The translations under genes were made by a program, and so were the position numbers. This document shows positions 42,178 to 50,496 of a DNA stretch of 64,000 bases, one piece after another. The stretch is from Myxococcales bacterium 68-20 (GTDB taxonomy: Bacteria; Myxococcota_A; Polyangia; Polyangiales; Polyangiaceae): NCBI GenBank assembly GCA_001899635.1, contig MKVQ01000043.1:248001-312000 (forward strand), given 5' to 3'. Below the pieces are notes generated by a model. The model searched no databases and had not been told where the DNA came from. It saw only the letters and a list, made by a program, of their open reading frames with translations. The stretch's first letter is position 1, and every line of letters starts with the position of its first letter.

Positions 42178-43110
42178 ATGAGCCTCTCTCCCTGGTCGGC
42201 GACGAGCATCAGCGTCCACCTGCAGGTCATGCGGGTGTTCGCGCTCGTCATGCTCTTGATCGCACTGATGGCGTTCACCTACGCCATCGCGAGCGCGCCG
42301 ACACGGGTCGCGAACCGCCTCGGTCTCCGCGGACTCAAGCGCCAGCGCGTCCTCGCGCAGAACGAGCTGTGGGCCAGCATCGAGCCGCTCGTACGCTGGC
42401 TCGGTGTCCGGCTGAGCGGCATCCTCACCGACGAGCAGCGCGCCGAGCTCGATCGGCAGATCGGTCTCGCGGGCGACTACATGGGCCTCACGGCCGACGA
42501 GTACCTCGCGCTCACGCTGCTCTCGTCGGTCGCCGGCGCGGTCGTCGGCGCAGTCAGCGGCTACATCCTCGATATGGGCGGGATCACCCTCATCGTCGGG
42601 ATCATGCTCGGCGGCGCGCTCCCCTACATGCAGATCAGCGGCGTCGCTCAGGAACGGCTGAAGAACATCGGCCGCGGCTTGCCGTACGTCATCGACCTCA
42701 TGGCGCTCTCGATGGGCGCCGGCCTCGACTTCCCCGGCGCCGTTCGTCAGGTCGTCGAGAAGTCGTCGAACCCCGATGATCCGCTGGTCGAGGAGTTCAC
42801 CCTCATCCTCCAGACGATGAACCTCGGCCGCACGCGCAAGGAGGCGCTCCTCGAGTTCGCCCGGCGCGCCCCCGTCGAGACCGTCACCGAGTTCGTCAAC
42901 TCGCTCGTCCAGGCCGAGGATCGCGGCAACCCGGTCGCGGAGGTCCTCACCATCCAGGCGACGGTATCGCGTACGCGTCGCTCCGTTCGCGCCGAAGAAG
43001 CGGCGGCCAAGGCCGGCGTCCAGATGGTCGGCCCGCTGATGCTCGTCTTCTTCTGCATCATGGGCTTGCTGATGGGACCGGCGTTGATGAATATCATGGC
43101 AGGGCTGTGA
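42178..43110 (+). CDS. tadC: Tad inner-membrane platform protein TadC
   Basis: A 310-aa T2SSF-fold protein, partner of TadB. Features are an N-terminal membrane segment (MRVFALVMLLIALMAFTYAI), a paired central segment (LLSSVAGAVVGAVSGYI, GGITLIVGIMLGGALPYMQI), and the cytoplasmic helical domain IGRGLPYVIDLMALSMGAGL with DFPGAVRQVVEKSSN and ETVTEFVNSLVQAEDRGNPV. A final membrane segment (GPLMLVFFCIMGLLMGPALM) closes it. The order and motif match TadC. It starts one base after the tadB stop. Confidence 0.9.
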   Translation: MSLSPWSATSISVHLQVMRVFALVMLLIALMAFTYAIASAPTRVANRLGLRGLKRQRVLAQNELWASIEPLVRWLGVRLSGILTDEQRAELDRQIGLAGDYMGLTADEYLALTLLSSVAGAVVGAVSGYILDMGGITLIVGIMLGGALPYMQISGVAQERLKNIGRGLPYVIDLMALSMGAGLDFPGAVRQVVEKSSNPDDPLVEEFTLILQTMNLGRTRKEALLEFARRAPVETVTEFVNSLVQAEDRGNPVAEVLTIQATVSRTRRSVRAEEAAAKAGVQMVGPLMLVFFCIMGLLMGPALMNIMAGL

Positions 43111-43136
43111 CCCCGGCAACGGGATCCTGAGCAGAC

Positions 43137-44012
43137 ATGCGCGTCCTCAAGTTCCAGACCCGACTTCCGACAGGGCAGATCGAGCAGCTCAGCATCGAGA
43201 GCGAGCGCGTTCTCATCGGGAGCGGCGCGCACTGCGAGATCCGCCTCCCGCTCGCCGAGGCGCGCGTCGAGCACGTCCTCATCGAGCTCGGCCCCGCAGG
43301 CGTCTTCGCGCGCGCGCTGAGCTTCGAGCCGCCGCCGACGATCAACAACGTCCCGTTCACCCAGGCGCCGCTCCCTCCCGGGGCGATGCTCGGTGTGAGC
43401 GGCACGCAGATCTACATCGAGCTCGTCGAGGGCGCGGCGGCGGGCGGGGCGCAGCAGGCGAAGAAGAAGTCGAGCCCCGTGATGCTCATCGCGCTGCTCC
43501 TGATGGTGCCCGCGGCCGGGTACCTCTTCTTCGGCGACGATGTCGGGTTCGGCGAGCCCGACGAGACGACCGCGCAGCCGCCCGAGCTGTGGGGACCTCC
43601 GGCCACGCAGTGCCCGCAAGGCGAACCTGCGACCGCCCTCGGCTTCGCCCGGGAACGAATGGCCCTCGCCGACGCCAAGCGCGAGCGCCGCCCGTTCCAC
43701 GTGCAGGACGGCGTCTCGGCGGTCCCGACGTACGAGACGGCGGCGGCCTGCTTCCGGGCGGGGGGCGATCAGGCCTCCGGGCACCTCGCGGATGAGTCAG
43801 CGAAGTACCTTCGCCGCGAAATGACGGATGATTTCCGCATGCGGCGGGTAAGGCTGGAGCATGCACTCGCGACCGAGGACTACGTAAGTGCTCAAAAGGA
43901 GGTCCGGGTTCTTCTACAATTCGTCGAGGGCAAGTCCGGCGACTACGTCACATGGCTCTCGAACCTGGAACGCAAGTTGAAACTCAAGGTCGGCGCAGCG
44001 GAGAACCAATAG
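43137..44012 (+). CDS. FHA-like membrane protein of the Tad locus
   Basis: A 291-aa protein. Residues 1-100 resemble an FHA domain (ERVLIGSGAHCEIRLPLAEA, then ARVEHVLIEL) but the Ser and Asn of the phosphothreonine pocket are not evident, so it may not bind phosphopeptides. A single membrane segment (PVMLIALLLMVPAAGYLFFG, about residues 120-139) follows a KKK stop-transfer signal. A periplasmic helical domain (about 160-285) includes TALGFARERMALADAKRERR and ends in coiled-coil-like helices. Its last 61 bases overlap the start of the next gene. It likely links the cytoplasmic platform to periplasmic parts; inference from context. Confidence 0.7.
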   Translation: MRVLKFQTRLPTGQIEQLSIESERVLIGSGAHCEIRLPLAEARVEHVLIELGPAGVFARALSFEPPPTINNVPFTQAPLPPGAMLGVSGTQIYIELVEGAAAGGAQQAKKKSSPVMLIALLLMVPAAGYLFFGDDVGFGEPDETTAQPPELWGPPATQCPQGEPATALGFARERMALADAKRERRPFHVQDGVSAVPTYETAAACFRAGGDQASGHLADESAKYLRREMTDDFRMRRVRLEHALATEDYVSAQKEVRVLLQFVEGKSGDYVTWLSNLERKLKLKVGAAENQ

Positions 44013-44722
44013 CCCGCTGGCTCACCTTCCCCGCGCTCACCTTCGCAGCGCTCGCGGCCGCTTGTGCCCCGACCGCCGCGCAGAAGGTCGAAGCGGACAT
44101 GGCCTCGGTCCGCAAGGAGTCCGACGCGAAGACGCTCGTCGAGCGCGGCAAGGGCTTCGCCGCCTTCGGCGATCACACGCGGGCGGAGGAGTACCTCGCG
44201 TCGGGCATCGAAGCCGGCGCCGATCCCCGTGATGTCCTCCCCCTCTTGATGGATGTCTGCGTGAAGACCGGGCGTTACCGCTCGGCGATCCAGCACGGTG
44301 AGAACCACCTCCGCAAGCATCCGCACGACATGCGGACGCGGTTGATGGTCGGCGCGCTCTACGCGGCGATCAGCGACGGCAAGCAGGCGCGGCTCCAGCT
44401 CGCGCACGTGGTGAAGGCCGACGCGCGCGAGGAGGCCAGGTCCGACCCCCGCGACGCCGGGCCCCCCTCGCCCTCCACGCCACTGGGCCTCCAGGCGCAG
44501 GCGCACTACCTACTCGCGGTGGTCGCGCGCGACAGCGACAACGACGTCGTCGATGCCGATCGGCACTTCCGGGAGTACTTGCGCATCGAGCCGAGAGGCG
44601 CGCATGCGGAGGAGGCCAAGGCCTCGCTCCTCAGACAGGTGCAGCCGGAAAATCCGGAGAAGCCGGCGCAGCCGGAAGAAGAGAACAAGGCTCAGCCCGA
44701 GAACGAAGGAGGCGCGCCGTGA
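43952..44722 (+). CDS. TPR lipoprotein (TadD-like)
   Basis: A 256-aa lipoprotein with signal LTFPALTFAALAAAC (lipid Cys near residue 38) and three or so tetratricopeptide-like helix pairs (RGKGFAAFGDHTRAEEYLAS, VCVKTGRYRSAIQHGENHLR, TRLMVGALYAAISDGKQARL, QAHYLLAVVARDSDND). The C-terminus is a Glu/Pro/Asn-rich tail. TadD proteins are TPR lipoproteins needed for secretin assembly, which fits the position here. The start ATG lies inside the preceding gene (61-base overlap), required to keep the signal peptide. The stop overlaps the second cpaF GTG start. Confidence 0.8.
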   Translation: MALEPGTQVETQGRRSGEPIARWLTFPALTFAALAAACAPTAAQKVEADMASVRKESDAKTLVERGKGFAAFGDHTRAEEYLASGIEAGADPRDVLPLLMDVCVKTGRYRSAIQHGENHLRKHPHDMRTRLMVGALYAAISDGKQARLQLAHVVKADAREEARSDPRDAGPPSPSTPLGLQAQAHYLLAVVARDSDNDVVDADRHFREYLRIEPRGAHAEEAKASLLRQVQPENPEKPAQPEEENKAQPENEGGAP

Positions 44723-45873
44723 GCGGTGGAGCTGGTGACCAGATTCCGAAGGAGGTCTTCGAGGAGACCCTCCTCCAGTTCTTTGCCCCGATTCGCCCGT
44801 ACCTCGACGATCCGGCCGTCAGCGACATCATGATCAACGGGCCGAACCAGATCTATGTCGAGAAGAAGGGCCAGCTCCATCTGGTCCCCGCGAAGTTCGA
44901 GACGAAGGAGCAGCTCATCGCGGCGCTCCGCAACGCGGCGCAGTTCGTCGGCAAACACATCGACGAGATGAGGCCGATCCTCGAAGGGCGCCTCCCCGAC
45001 GGATCCCGCATCGAGGCGGTGCTCCCGCCCGCCGCGCCCGACGGGCCCTGCGTCTCGATCCGCCGCTTCTTCAAGGAGACGCTCACCGTCAAGCGCCTGA
45101 TCGACTTCGGGGCGATGACGGACGAGACCGCGCTCGCGCTCCAGGCGCTCGTCGCCTCGAAGCTGAACGTCCTCGTCGCAGGCGGCACCGGCTCCGGAAA
45201 GACGTCGATGCTGAACGCGCTCTCGTCCTTCATCCCGGAGGGCGAGCGCGTCGTGATCATCGAGGACTCACGCGAGCTCCAGCTCCAGCGCGAGCACGTC
45301 TGCCAGCTCGAGGCCCGCCCGCCGGATCCGAAGGGACGCGGCGAAGTCACGATCCGCGATCTGTTCCGAGCGACGCTCCGCCTCCGCCCCGACCGCATCG
45401 TCGTCGGCGAGATCCGAAGCGGCGAGGCGCTCGACCTCATCCAGGCGATGACCTCGGGTCACGGCGGCTGCATGTCGACGCTCCACGCGACCTATCCGCG
45501 CGACACCGTCTCGCGCCTCGAGACGATGGCGATGATGAGCGACGTCGACATGCCGCTCCAGGCGCTGCGCATCCAGCTCGCGTCCGCCGTCAACATCATC
45601 TGTCAGGTGTCGCGCCTCCAGGACGGATCGCGAAAGATCACCCACATCACCGAGGTACTCGGCTACGACACCGACAAGAACCAGTACCAGATGCAGGATA
45701 TCTTCGCGCGCCAGTACCATGGCTTCGACGAGCGCGGGATGATCATCAGCGACATCGTGCCGACGGGAATCCTCCCGCGGTGCTTGCCTCAGCTCCACGA
45801 GCACGGCGTCGACCTCCCTCCGGGTTGCTACGAAGCGGCGAAGCGCGGGCCGATCGGCACCGAACACTATTGA
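44719..45873 (+). CDS. cpaF: Second CpaF/TadA-type secretion ATPase (no FHA domain)
   Basis: A 384-aa ATPase of the CpaF family, complete in the catalytic part: N-domain FAPIRPYLDDPAVSDIMING and LPDGSRIEAVLPP, Walker [10 protein letters not shown] (155-163), Asp box VVIIEDSRELQLQREHV, Walker B region [20 protein letters not shown], and His box MSTLHATYPRDTVSRLE. The C-terminal tail after about residue 320 is distinctive (QYHGFDERGMIISDIVPTGI). It starts at a GTG overlapping the TPR gene's stop. Having two CpaF ATPases in one Tad locus is unusual; this one could drive retraction or serve a second pilin set. That is inference. Confidence 0.9.
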   Translation: MSGGAGDQIPKEVFEETLLQFFAPIRPYLDDPAVSDIMINGPNQIYVEKKGQLHLVPAKFETKEQLIAALRNAAQFVGKHIDEMRPILEGRLPDGSRIEAVLPPAAPDGPCVSIRRFFKETLTVKRLIDFGAMTDETALALQALVASKLNVLVAGGTGSGKTSMLNALSSFIPEGERVVIIEDSRELQLQREHVCQLEARPPDPKGRGEVTIRDLFRATLRLRPDRIVVGEIRSGEALDLIQAMTSGHGGCMSTLHATYPRDTVSRLETMAMMSDVDMPLQALRIQLASAVNIICQVSRLQDGSRKITHITEVLGYDTDKNQYQMQDIFARQYHGFDERGMIISDIVPTGILPRCLPQLHEHGVDLPPGCYEAAKRGPIGTEHY

Positions 45874-45932
45874 TCCTCGATCGCTCGTCGATGGCTCCCC
45901 CTACTCACGTACACGTAGTTCCCTGACCACGA

Positions 45933-47702
45933 ATGGCCAAACCGGCGACGACTCACGTTATCGAGATCGAGACGGGCATCGGGGAGCCCGCCTTCATCCC
46001 GCTCACCCTCGGGCAGGAGCTCCAGCCCATCAGCGTCGGCAAGAAGGGGATGTGGCGCATCGAGTCGGCGCGCGTCCTCGACGTCCACGCGTTCTTCTAC
46101 TTCGACGGCACCGCGCTCTTCTTGCAGAGCGCGGACGAGTCCGCCTCGGCGTCGGTCGATGGGTACCGCGTCGGCAAGGCATGGACCGAGCTCCATGCCC
46201 CCTGCACGATCGAGGTCGGCGCCGCACGGCTCCGGTTCCGATCGCTGATCGCCACGGCCCAAGCGCCCGCGCGCGCGCAGGTCGACGATCAGGCGGCGAC
46301 GGAGATGCATCAGCGCCCGCCGGTCCAGGCCGCGGCGCCCGGCGGTGGTCCCCCGCCCTTGCCACGTCCTGCGGCGGGCGCGCCGCCCCCCGTCCCGAAG
46401 AGCGCGGAGCCGGTCTCGTTCCCGAAGGCCGAGCGCCCGTTCAAGCCCGGCGAGTTCTCGAGCTCGGCGCCGCAGGACGAGTCGACCCGCATCGCGCCGC
46501 TCGAATCGACAGGCTCCCGGCCCAATCTCGGCGGCTCGGTCGTGTCGATGGCGCCGCGCCCCGCAGCGGGACGGAGCGTCGAGGAAGAGAACCGCCTCAA
46601 CCGCACCGGGCACGGCCCGCCCGCGACGACGGGGATGCCCCCGATGCAGTCGAGCCCACCGGGGATGGGACCGCCTGGGATGGGACCGCCGCCGATGATG
46701 GGGGCGCCGCCCGCCATGGGGCCGCCGATGATGGCTGGCCCGGGATCGATGGGGCCGCCACCGATGATGCCTGGGCCCGGGATGGGACCCGGGACGATGC
46801 CGCCCGGGATGGGACCGGGGACGATGCCGCCCGGGATGGGGCCGGGGACGATGCCGCCCGGGATGGGGATGGGACCGCCGCCGATGATGGGGCCGGGGAC
46901 GATGCCGCCCGGGATGGGGATGGGACCGCCGCCGATGATGGGGCCGCCGTCGCCCCCGTCGGGGATCCCGATGCAGCCTGGACCTCCGGGCTCGAGCACG
47001 TACGGTGGTTATGCCGGAGCATCCGGTCCGTACAACACGATGGGGCCGGGCGCGGTGCAGAGCGGCGGGTACGGCGCGCTGACCACCGGCCAGGTCGGCG
47101 CTCCACCTCCGCCGGAGGGCTCGCTCCCGCATTACATTGCAAAGTACAAGGAGCTCTCTCCACCGAAGCGCATCCTCGTCGTCCTGGCTCCGTTCTGTCT
47201 GATCGCGGCGGCCTACCTGCTCCTCTTCGACGACGACGATCCCGGACCGGCCCCTGTCGCCGCCGTCGTCGACGCCGGGTTGGAGAGCTCGGTCGCGACG
47301 AACACGAGCGCAGCGCCGCCGCCCGTCATACCTCCGCCGGTCGCGCTGCCGCCCCCCGTGCCTCCGCCGGTCGCGACACCGGTACCACCGTCGTGTCCGC
47401 CCGGGTTCGTCCCGTACAGCGTCCCGATCGACGGCCAGATCCCGTGCGTGCCGAAGGGAACGCCGATGCCGCCCGCCGGCGGCACCGACCCCTCGGCACC
47501 GCCGTCGAGCACCGCTACCCATCCACCGCCCGCCGCGCACGTGAAGACGCTCGAGCGTCAAGCGGTCGACTACGTCGCCGTCGGCAACTACGCGGCGGCG
47601 GCGCAGACCTACGATCAGCTCCGCCAGCAGAACCCGGACAACCCCGTCTACCCCGAGGCCGCGCGCATCTTGCACGCGAAGGCGGACGCCGGCGTTCCCT
47701 GA
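45933..47702 (+). CDS. FHA-like, Pro/Gly/Met-repeat membrane protein ending the Tad locus
   Basis: A 589-aa protein. Residues 1-110 look like a degenerate FHA fold (LQPISVGKKGMWRIESARVL, DVHAFFYFDGTALFLQSADE). Residues 115-390 are low-complexity. Within them about 220-345 is a striking Met/Pro/Gly array (GPGTMPPGMGMGPPPMM units). A membrane segment follows (RILVVLAPFCLIAAAYLLLF, about 415-434) with an acidic DDDD stop. The periplasmic part has Val/Pro repeats, a short CPPGFVPYSVPIDGQIPC loop, and a terminal TPR-like helix pair (QAVDYVAVGNYAAAAQTYDQ). It starts 60 bases after the second cpaF. No known family; role inferred from context only. Confidence 0.65.
   Translation: MAKPATTHVIEIETGIGEPAFIPLTLGQELQPISVGKKGMWRIESARVLDVHAFFYFDGTALFLQSADESASASVDGYRVGKAWTELHAPCTIEVGAARLRFRSLIATAQAPARAQVDDQAATEMHQRPPVQAAAPGGGPPPLPRPAAGAPPPVPKSAEPVSFPKAERPFKPGEFSSSAPQDESTRIAPLESTGSRPNLGGSVVSMAPRPAAGRSVEEENRLNRTGHGPPATTGMPPMQSSPPGMGPPGMGPPPMMGAPPAMGPPMMAGPGSMGPPPMMPGPGMGPGTMPPGMGPGTMPPGMGPGTMPPGMGMGPPPMMGPGTMPPGMGMGPPPMMGPPSPPSGIPMQPGPPGSSTYGGYAGASGPYNTMGPGAVQSGGYGALTTGQVGAPPPPEGSLPHYIAKYKELSPPKRILVVLAPFCLIAAAYLLLFDDDDPGPAPVAAVVDAGLESSVATNTSAAPPPVIPPPVALPPPVPPPVATPVPPSCPPGFVPYSVPIDGQIPCVPKGTPMPPAGGTDPSAPPSSTATHPPPAAHVKTLERQAVDYVAVGNYAAAAQTYDQLRQQNPDNPVYPEAARILHAKADAGVP
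46660..46950. repeat. GGGATGGGACCG-type tandem repeats coding a Met/Pro/Gly array
   Basis: Units such as GGGACGATGCCGCCCGGGAT recur head-to-tail at roughly 30-base spacing through 46780-46920, and a 63-base block (GGGATGGGACCGCCGCCGAT core) appears twice. All periods are multiples of three, so the coding frame of the gene at 45933 is kept. Confidence 0.85.
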
Positions 47703-47706
47703 CGCG

Positions 47707-48399
47707 TCAGCGGCTGAGCGCGTGGCTCGGGAAGCGGCGACGGAGCGTCAGCTCCGTCGCCAGCGCTTCGTCGGCGCGACCGAGCGCTCGAAGCGCACGC
47801 GCTTCGAGCGCGAGCTCCTCGGGCTCGAGCGCGCGCGCCGGTAGCCGCCGCGTGCTCCGAGCGAGCGAAAGCGCTCGCTCGGGCTCGCCGCGGACGAGGG
47901 CCAAGCGCGCCTCGGTCACGAGGCGCGCTTCCTCGGCGAGCGCGCTCGCCTCGCCGAGAGTCGCGACGGAGGCGCTCGCTTCGGCATGCTGCCCGACGGA
48001 GGGCGCGCTCGCTTCGACGTGTGCGCCAGCGGCCGCCGGCTCCGTCGCGGGCGCTGCGCGCCCGCGCGGGGCCGGCTCGGCGAGACGGGCACCTGCTGCG
48101 GGACCGCTCACGACGACGGCAGGCGCGCGGAGCGCGCCGGCCGGCGGCGCGCTCGGGCCGGCGGCGAGCGAATCGATCGCGAGCGCCGCGAGCGCCGCGG
48201 TCGCGGCGCCGATCGCGACGCCGGTGACGAGGAGCTTCGCACCGGCCGGTGCGGCGGCAGCCTTCGCCGTCGCCGCCGCGCCGGCAGGCGCGGCGGTGGC
48301 GGCGGCGACGCGTCCCCAGACTTGATCGCGAACGAGGTCCGACGGCGCGTCGTCGCGGGCAGCAGCGAAGAGGTCTTGCATGCGCGGAGGCGAGCTCAC
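47707..48399 (-). CDS. Membrane protein, putative anti-sigma partner with TPR-like end
   Basis: A 230-aa protein beginning at a GTG that overlaps the ECF sigma factor's stop (GTGA). The first 35 residues (MQDLFAAARDDAPSDLVRDQ) resemble the short cytoplasmic segment of anti-sigma-like proteins encoded behind ECF factors. A membrane segment follows (LLVTGVAIGAATAALAALAI). A long Ala/Pro linker precedes helices near the C-terminus (LVTEARLALVRGEPERALSL, then ALEARALRALGRADEALATE) typical of tetratricopeptide repeats. The proposed anti-sigma role comes only from context; no zinc anti-sigma (HxxxCxxC) motif is present. Confidence 0.6.
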   Translation of the reverse strand: MSSPPRMQDLFAAARDDAPSDLVRDQVWGRVAAATAAPAGAAATAKAAAAPAGAKLLVTGVAIGAATAALAALAIDSLAAGPSAPPAGALRAPAVVVSGPAAGARLAEPAPRGRAAPATEPAAAGAHVEASAPSVGQHAEASASVATLGEASALAEEARLVTEARLALVRGEPERALSLARSTRRLPARALEPEELALEARALRALGRADEALATELTLRRRFPSHALSR

Positions 48400-49061
48400 G
48401 GCTTGCCTCCGAGCTGGCGGAGCTCCTGCTCGAGCTCGATGCGCGCAACGCGCAGTCGCGAGTAGACGGTGTTGAGCGGCAGGTCGAGCGTGCGTGCGAT
48501 CTCTGGAGCGGTCATCTGTTCGATTTCGTGAAGCACGAGGACAGCGCGACGCCCCATGTCGATCGCCGAGAGCGCGCGGTCGAGGAGGTCGAGCTGCTGT
48601 CGTTGATCGATCGCAGCGGTCTGAGGCGGCTCGATCGACTGTCGATCTTGCGCGGCGCCGCCGTCGGGATCGATGGGATGCCGGCGACGGTGACGGCGCG
48701 CGTCCGACGCGACACGGAGCGCGATCTGGAACAGCCACGCGCGTGGACCGTGCCCGCGATCGACGAACTCCTCCCACCGGCGATGAGCGACGACGAAGAC
48801 CTCCTGCAGCTTGTCCTCGACGTCGGCGTCGGACACGCCGAGGCGACGCAGGTTGCGCCACACGAACGCCGCGTGCGCTTCGTATACGGCGCGGAACGCG
48901 CGCTCGCGATCGGCCCCCTTCGCGCTCGACGGAACGAGCAAGCTCTTCACCCCACTCGCAGGAGGATCCGGCACCGGGACGAACGCCCCCTCCGCCGCCT
49001 CCTCGTCGTCGACGATCACGGTCGCGCCCCCCAGGGAAAGGCTGTCGTACGCAGAGCTCAT
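48396..49061 (-). CDS. ECF-type RNA polymerase sigma factor
   Basis: A 221-aa sigma-70 family factor of the extracytoplasmic-function class. Region 2 spans about residues 50-115 (AFRAVYEAHAAFVWRNLRRL, VEDKLQEVFVVAHRRWEEF, GPRAWLFQIALRVASDARRH). Region 4 spans about 155-215 (LLDRALSAIDMGRRAVLVLH, EIEQMTAPEIARTLDLPLNT, VYSRLRVARIELEQEL). A 45-residue N-terminal tail with an acidic patch precedes them. It overlaps by four bases both the upstream outer-membrane-like gene and the downstream membrane protein, so the three form one operon. Confidence 0.9.
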   Translation of the reverse strand: MSSAYDSLSLGGATVIVDDEEAAEGAFVPVPDPPASGVKSLLVPSSAKGADRERAFRAVYEAHAAFVWRNLRRLGVSDADVEDKLQEVFVVAHRRWEEFVDRGHGPRAWLFQIALRVASDARRHRRRHPIDPDGGAAQDRQSIEPPQTAAIDQRQQLDLLDRALSAIDMGRRAVLVLHEIEQMTAPEIARTLDLPLNTVYSRLRVARIELEQELRQLGGKP

Positions 49062-50029
49062 CGGAACCTCACGGACGCGCCGAGCTCGGCGGCAGCGACG
49101 AACGGCGAGAGCTCCTCCGCACTCATGAACGGAGCGCGGCTCAAGTTCACCCCCACCATCGACCGGATCTCGAGACCGAAGTTATGTCCAAGCTCACCGC
49201 GAAGGACTGCTGAAGGCCCGATGCTCCCGCGCGCCGTCGCGTCGCGATCGGACGCGACGCGCGCGGCGTCGCCGCCCATGCAGGCGTCGAACTCGATACC
49301 GCGGTGATCGATGTAGTTCCCGGGCATCCGCCGGCAGACGTCGAGACGACCTCCGAACAACGACAGGTTCTCGCTGTTCGATTGGTCCGGCGGGACTCGC
49401 GAGGTCGACGTCCCGTACATGAGCGCCGGGCGGACCACCCACTTGTCCGCGAACGTGATGGTGACGAACGGCGAGACACCGAACATGCCCCCGGTCGCGG
49501 CGGCTCCGTTGCGAAGGAACAGCGACGTACCGACCTCGAACGTGTGCTCCGACGGAACATGCCGGCGCTCACCCGGCCCGTCGTCAGCATCGACCGGCTG
49601 CTCGGCCCCCGGCTGCGTGATCACCTTGATGGGACGGCTCTCCGGCGGTGGAAGCCGCGCCGCCTCGCGCTCGCGCTGCTCGGCCTCTTCGTGCTCGCGG
49701 ACGAGCTCGTCGTCGAGGACGATCTGGGCCCAGGCCCCGACCGCACGAGCGAGGGCGACGCAGCTCCCGGTCGTGCGGTCGCTGACGGTCCGCTCCGCGA
49801 CGATGCGCCCACGGTCATCCTGGATACGAGCGTCGGCCGCCTTGATCCCGGGCGCGACCGAAGCGACCCGCATCGCGAGCCTCCATCGTCCATCTCCGTC
49901 GTTGGAGCGGCGTGGGCCGCGAGAGGCGGCCAGCGAAGAGACGAGCAACGCCTCCGCCCGAGCGCGGTCGGAGCAGTCCGACTGCGCCTCGATCACCGTG
50001 TCGACGATGACGGCATCCACCACGCTCAC
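49058..50029 (-). CDS. Outer-membrane beta-barrel-like protein of the sigma operon
   Basis: A 323-aa protein as read from a GTG at 50027-50029. The first 150 residues are mixed and partly charged (LVREHEEAEQREREAARLPP). The second half has alternating hydrophobic strands typical of a small outer-membrane barrel (HTFEVGTSLFLRNGAAATGG, MFGVSPFVTITFADKWVVRP, ELGHNFGLEIRSMVGVNLSR) ending in a terminal strand AELGASVRFR with a Phe near the end. No signal peptide is seen with this start, so the true start may be upstream, although the frame closes at 50144. The last codons overlap the ECF gene as ATGA. Function unknown. Confidence 0.6.
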   Translation of the reverse strand: MSVVDAVIVDTVIEAQSDCSDRARAEALLVSSLAASRGPRRSNDGDGRWRLAMRVASVAPGIKAADARIQDDRGRIVAERTVSDRTTGSCVALARAVGAWAQIVLDDELVREHEEAEQREREAARLPPPESRPIKVITQPGAEQPVDADDGPGERRHVPSEHTFEVGTSLFLRNGAAATGGMFGVSPFVTITFADKWVVRPALMYGTSTSRVPPDQSNSENLSLFGGRLDVCRRMPGNYIDHRGIEFDACMGGDAARVASDRDATARGSIGPSAVLRGELGHNFGLEIRSMVGVNLSRAPFMSAEELSPFVAAAELGASVRFR

Positions 50030-50496
50030 AGGACTCAGTATGGCCGACCCATCACGTCTCCGTCGCGCCCCCCTGCATATTTCCGATCGAGCTTCATCGA
50101 TCGCTTGGGGGCACCTGCAGGCGCAAGCCTCGGTTATTGATGCCTATTCGCCTCATCCCACACGCTCCGACGTCGCCACCGTCGACTCGAAGGCAACCCG
50201 AGATCGGTGCCTCTGGCCCCCTCCTCACGTAGGCGACCGCCCCCACCGGTAACGACGATCCAGCGAGGTGCCGACGAACGCTCCGAGCCCGGCGCGTTTC
50301 CAGCCCTCTCCTCCATGCAAAGGCCACTTTCCACGGCCTGGCAAGTGATTTGGCCAGCGCGCGGATGGCGGTGTCGCTGTCCATTTCCGGTACCAGGTTG
50401 GGGAGCGCTCGATCCACGCGCCGTCTCTGGATACCCGTTCCATCGCAGTTTTCGCTCGCCTCGGGCTTGGCGTCACTCGTGCTTGCAGAGGGCGTC
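50030..50496. other. Divergent intergenic region of about 465 bp
   Basis: It separates the sigma operon from the four-gene lipoprotein operon. No convincing gene is seen. At 50339-50354, TGGCAAG-N4-TTGGC resembles a sigma-54 promoter, but its -12 GC is one base out of place, so I do not call it. Promoters for both directions must lie here. Confidence 0.4.

Noticed and set aside
50339-50354. Sigma-54-like TGGCAAG-N4-TTGGC before the four-gene operon
   Set aside because: The -12 GC is shifted by one base and the -24 box has a mismatch; not good enough next to the real example at 31892.
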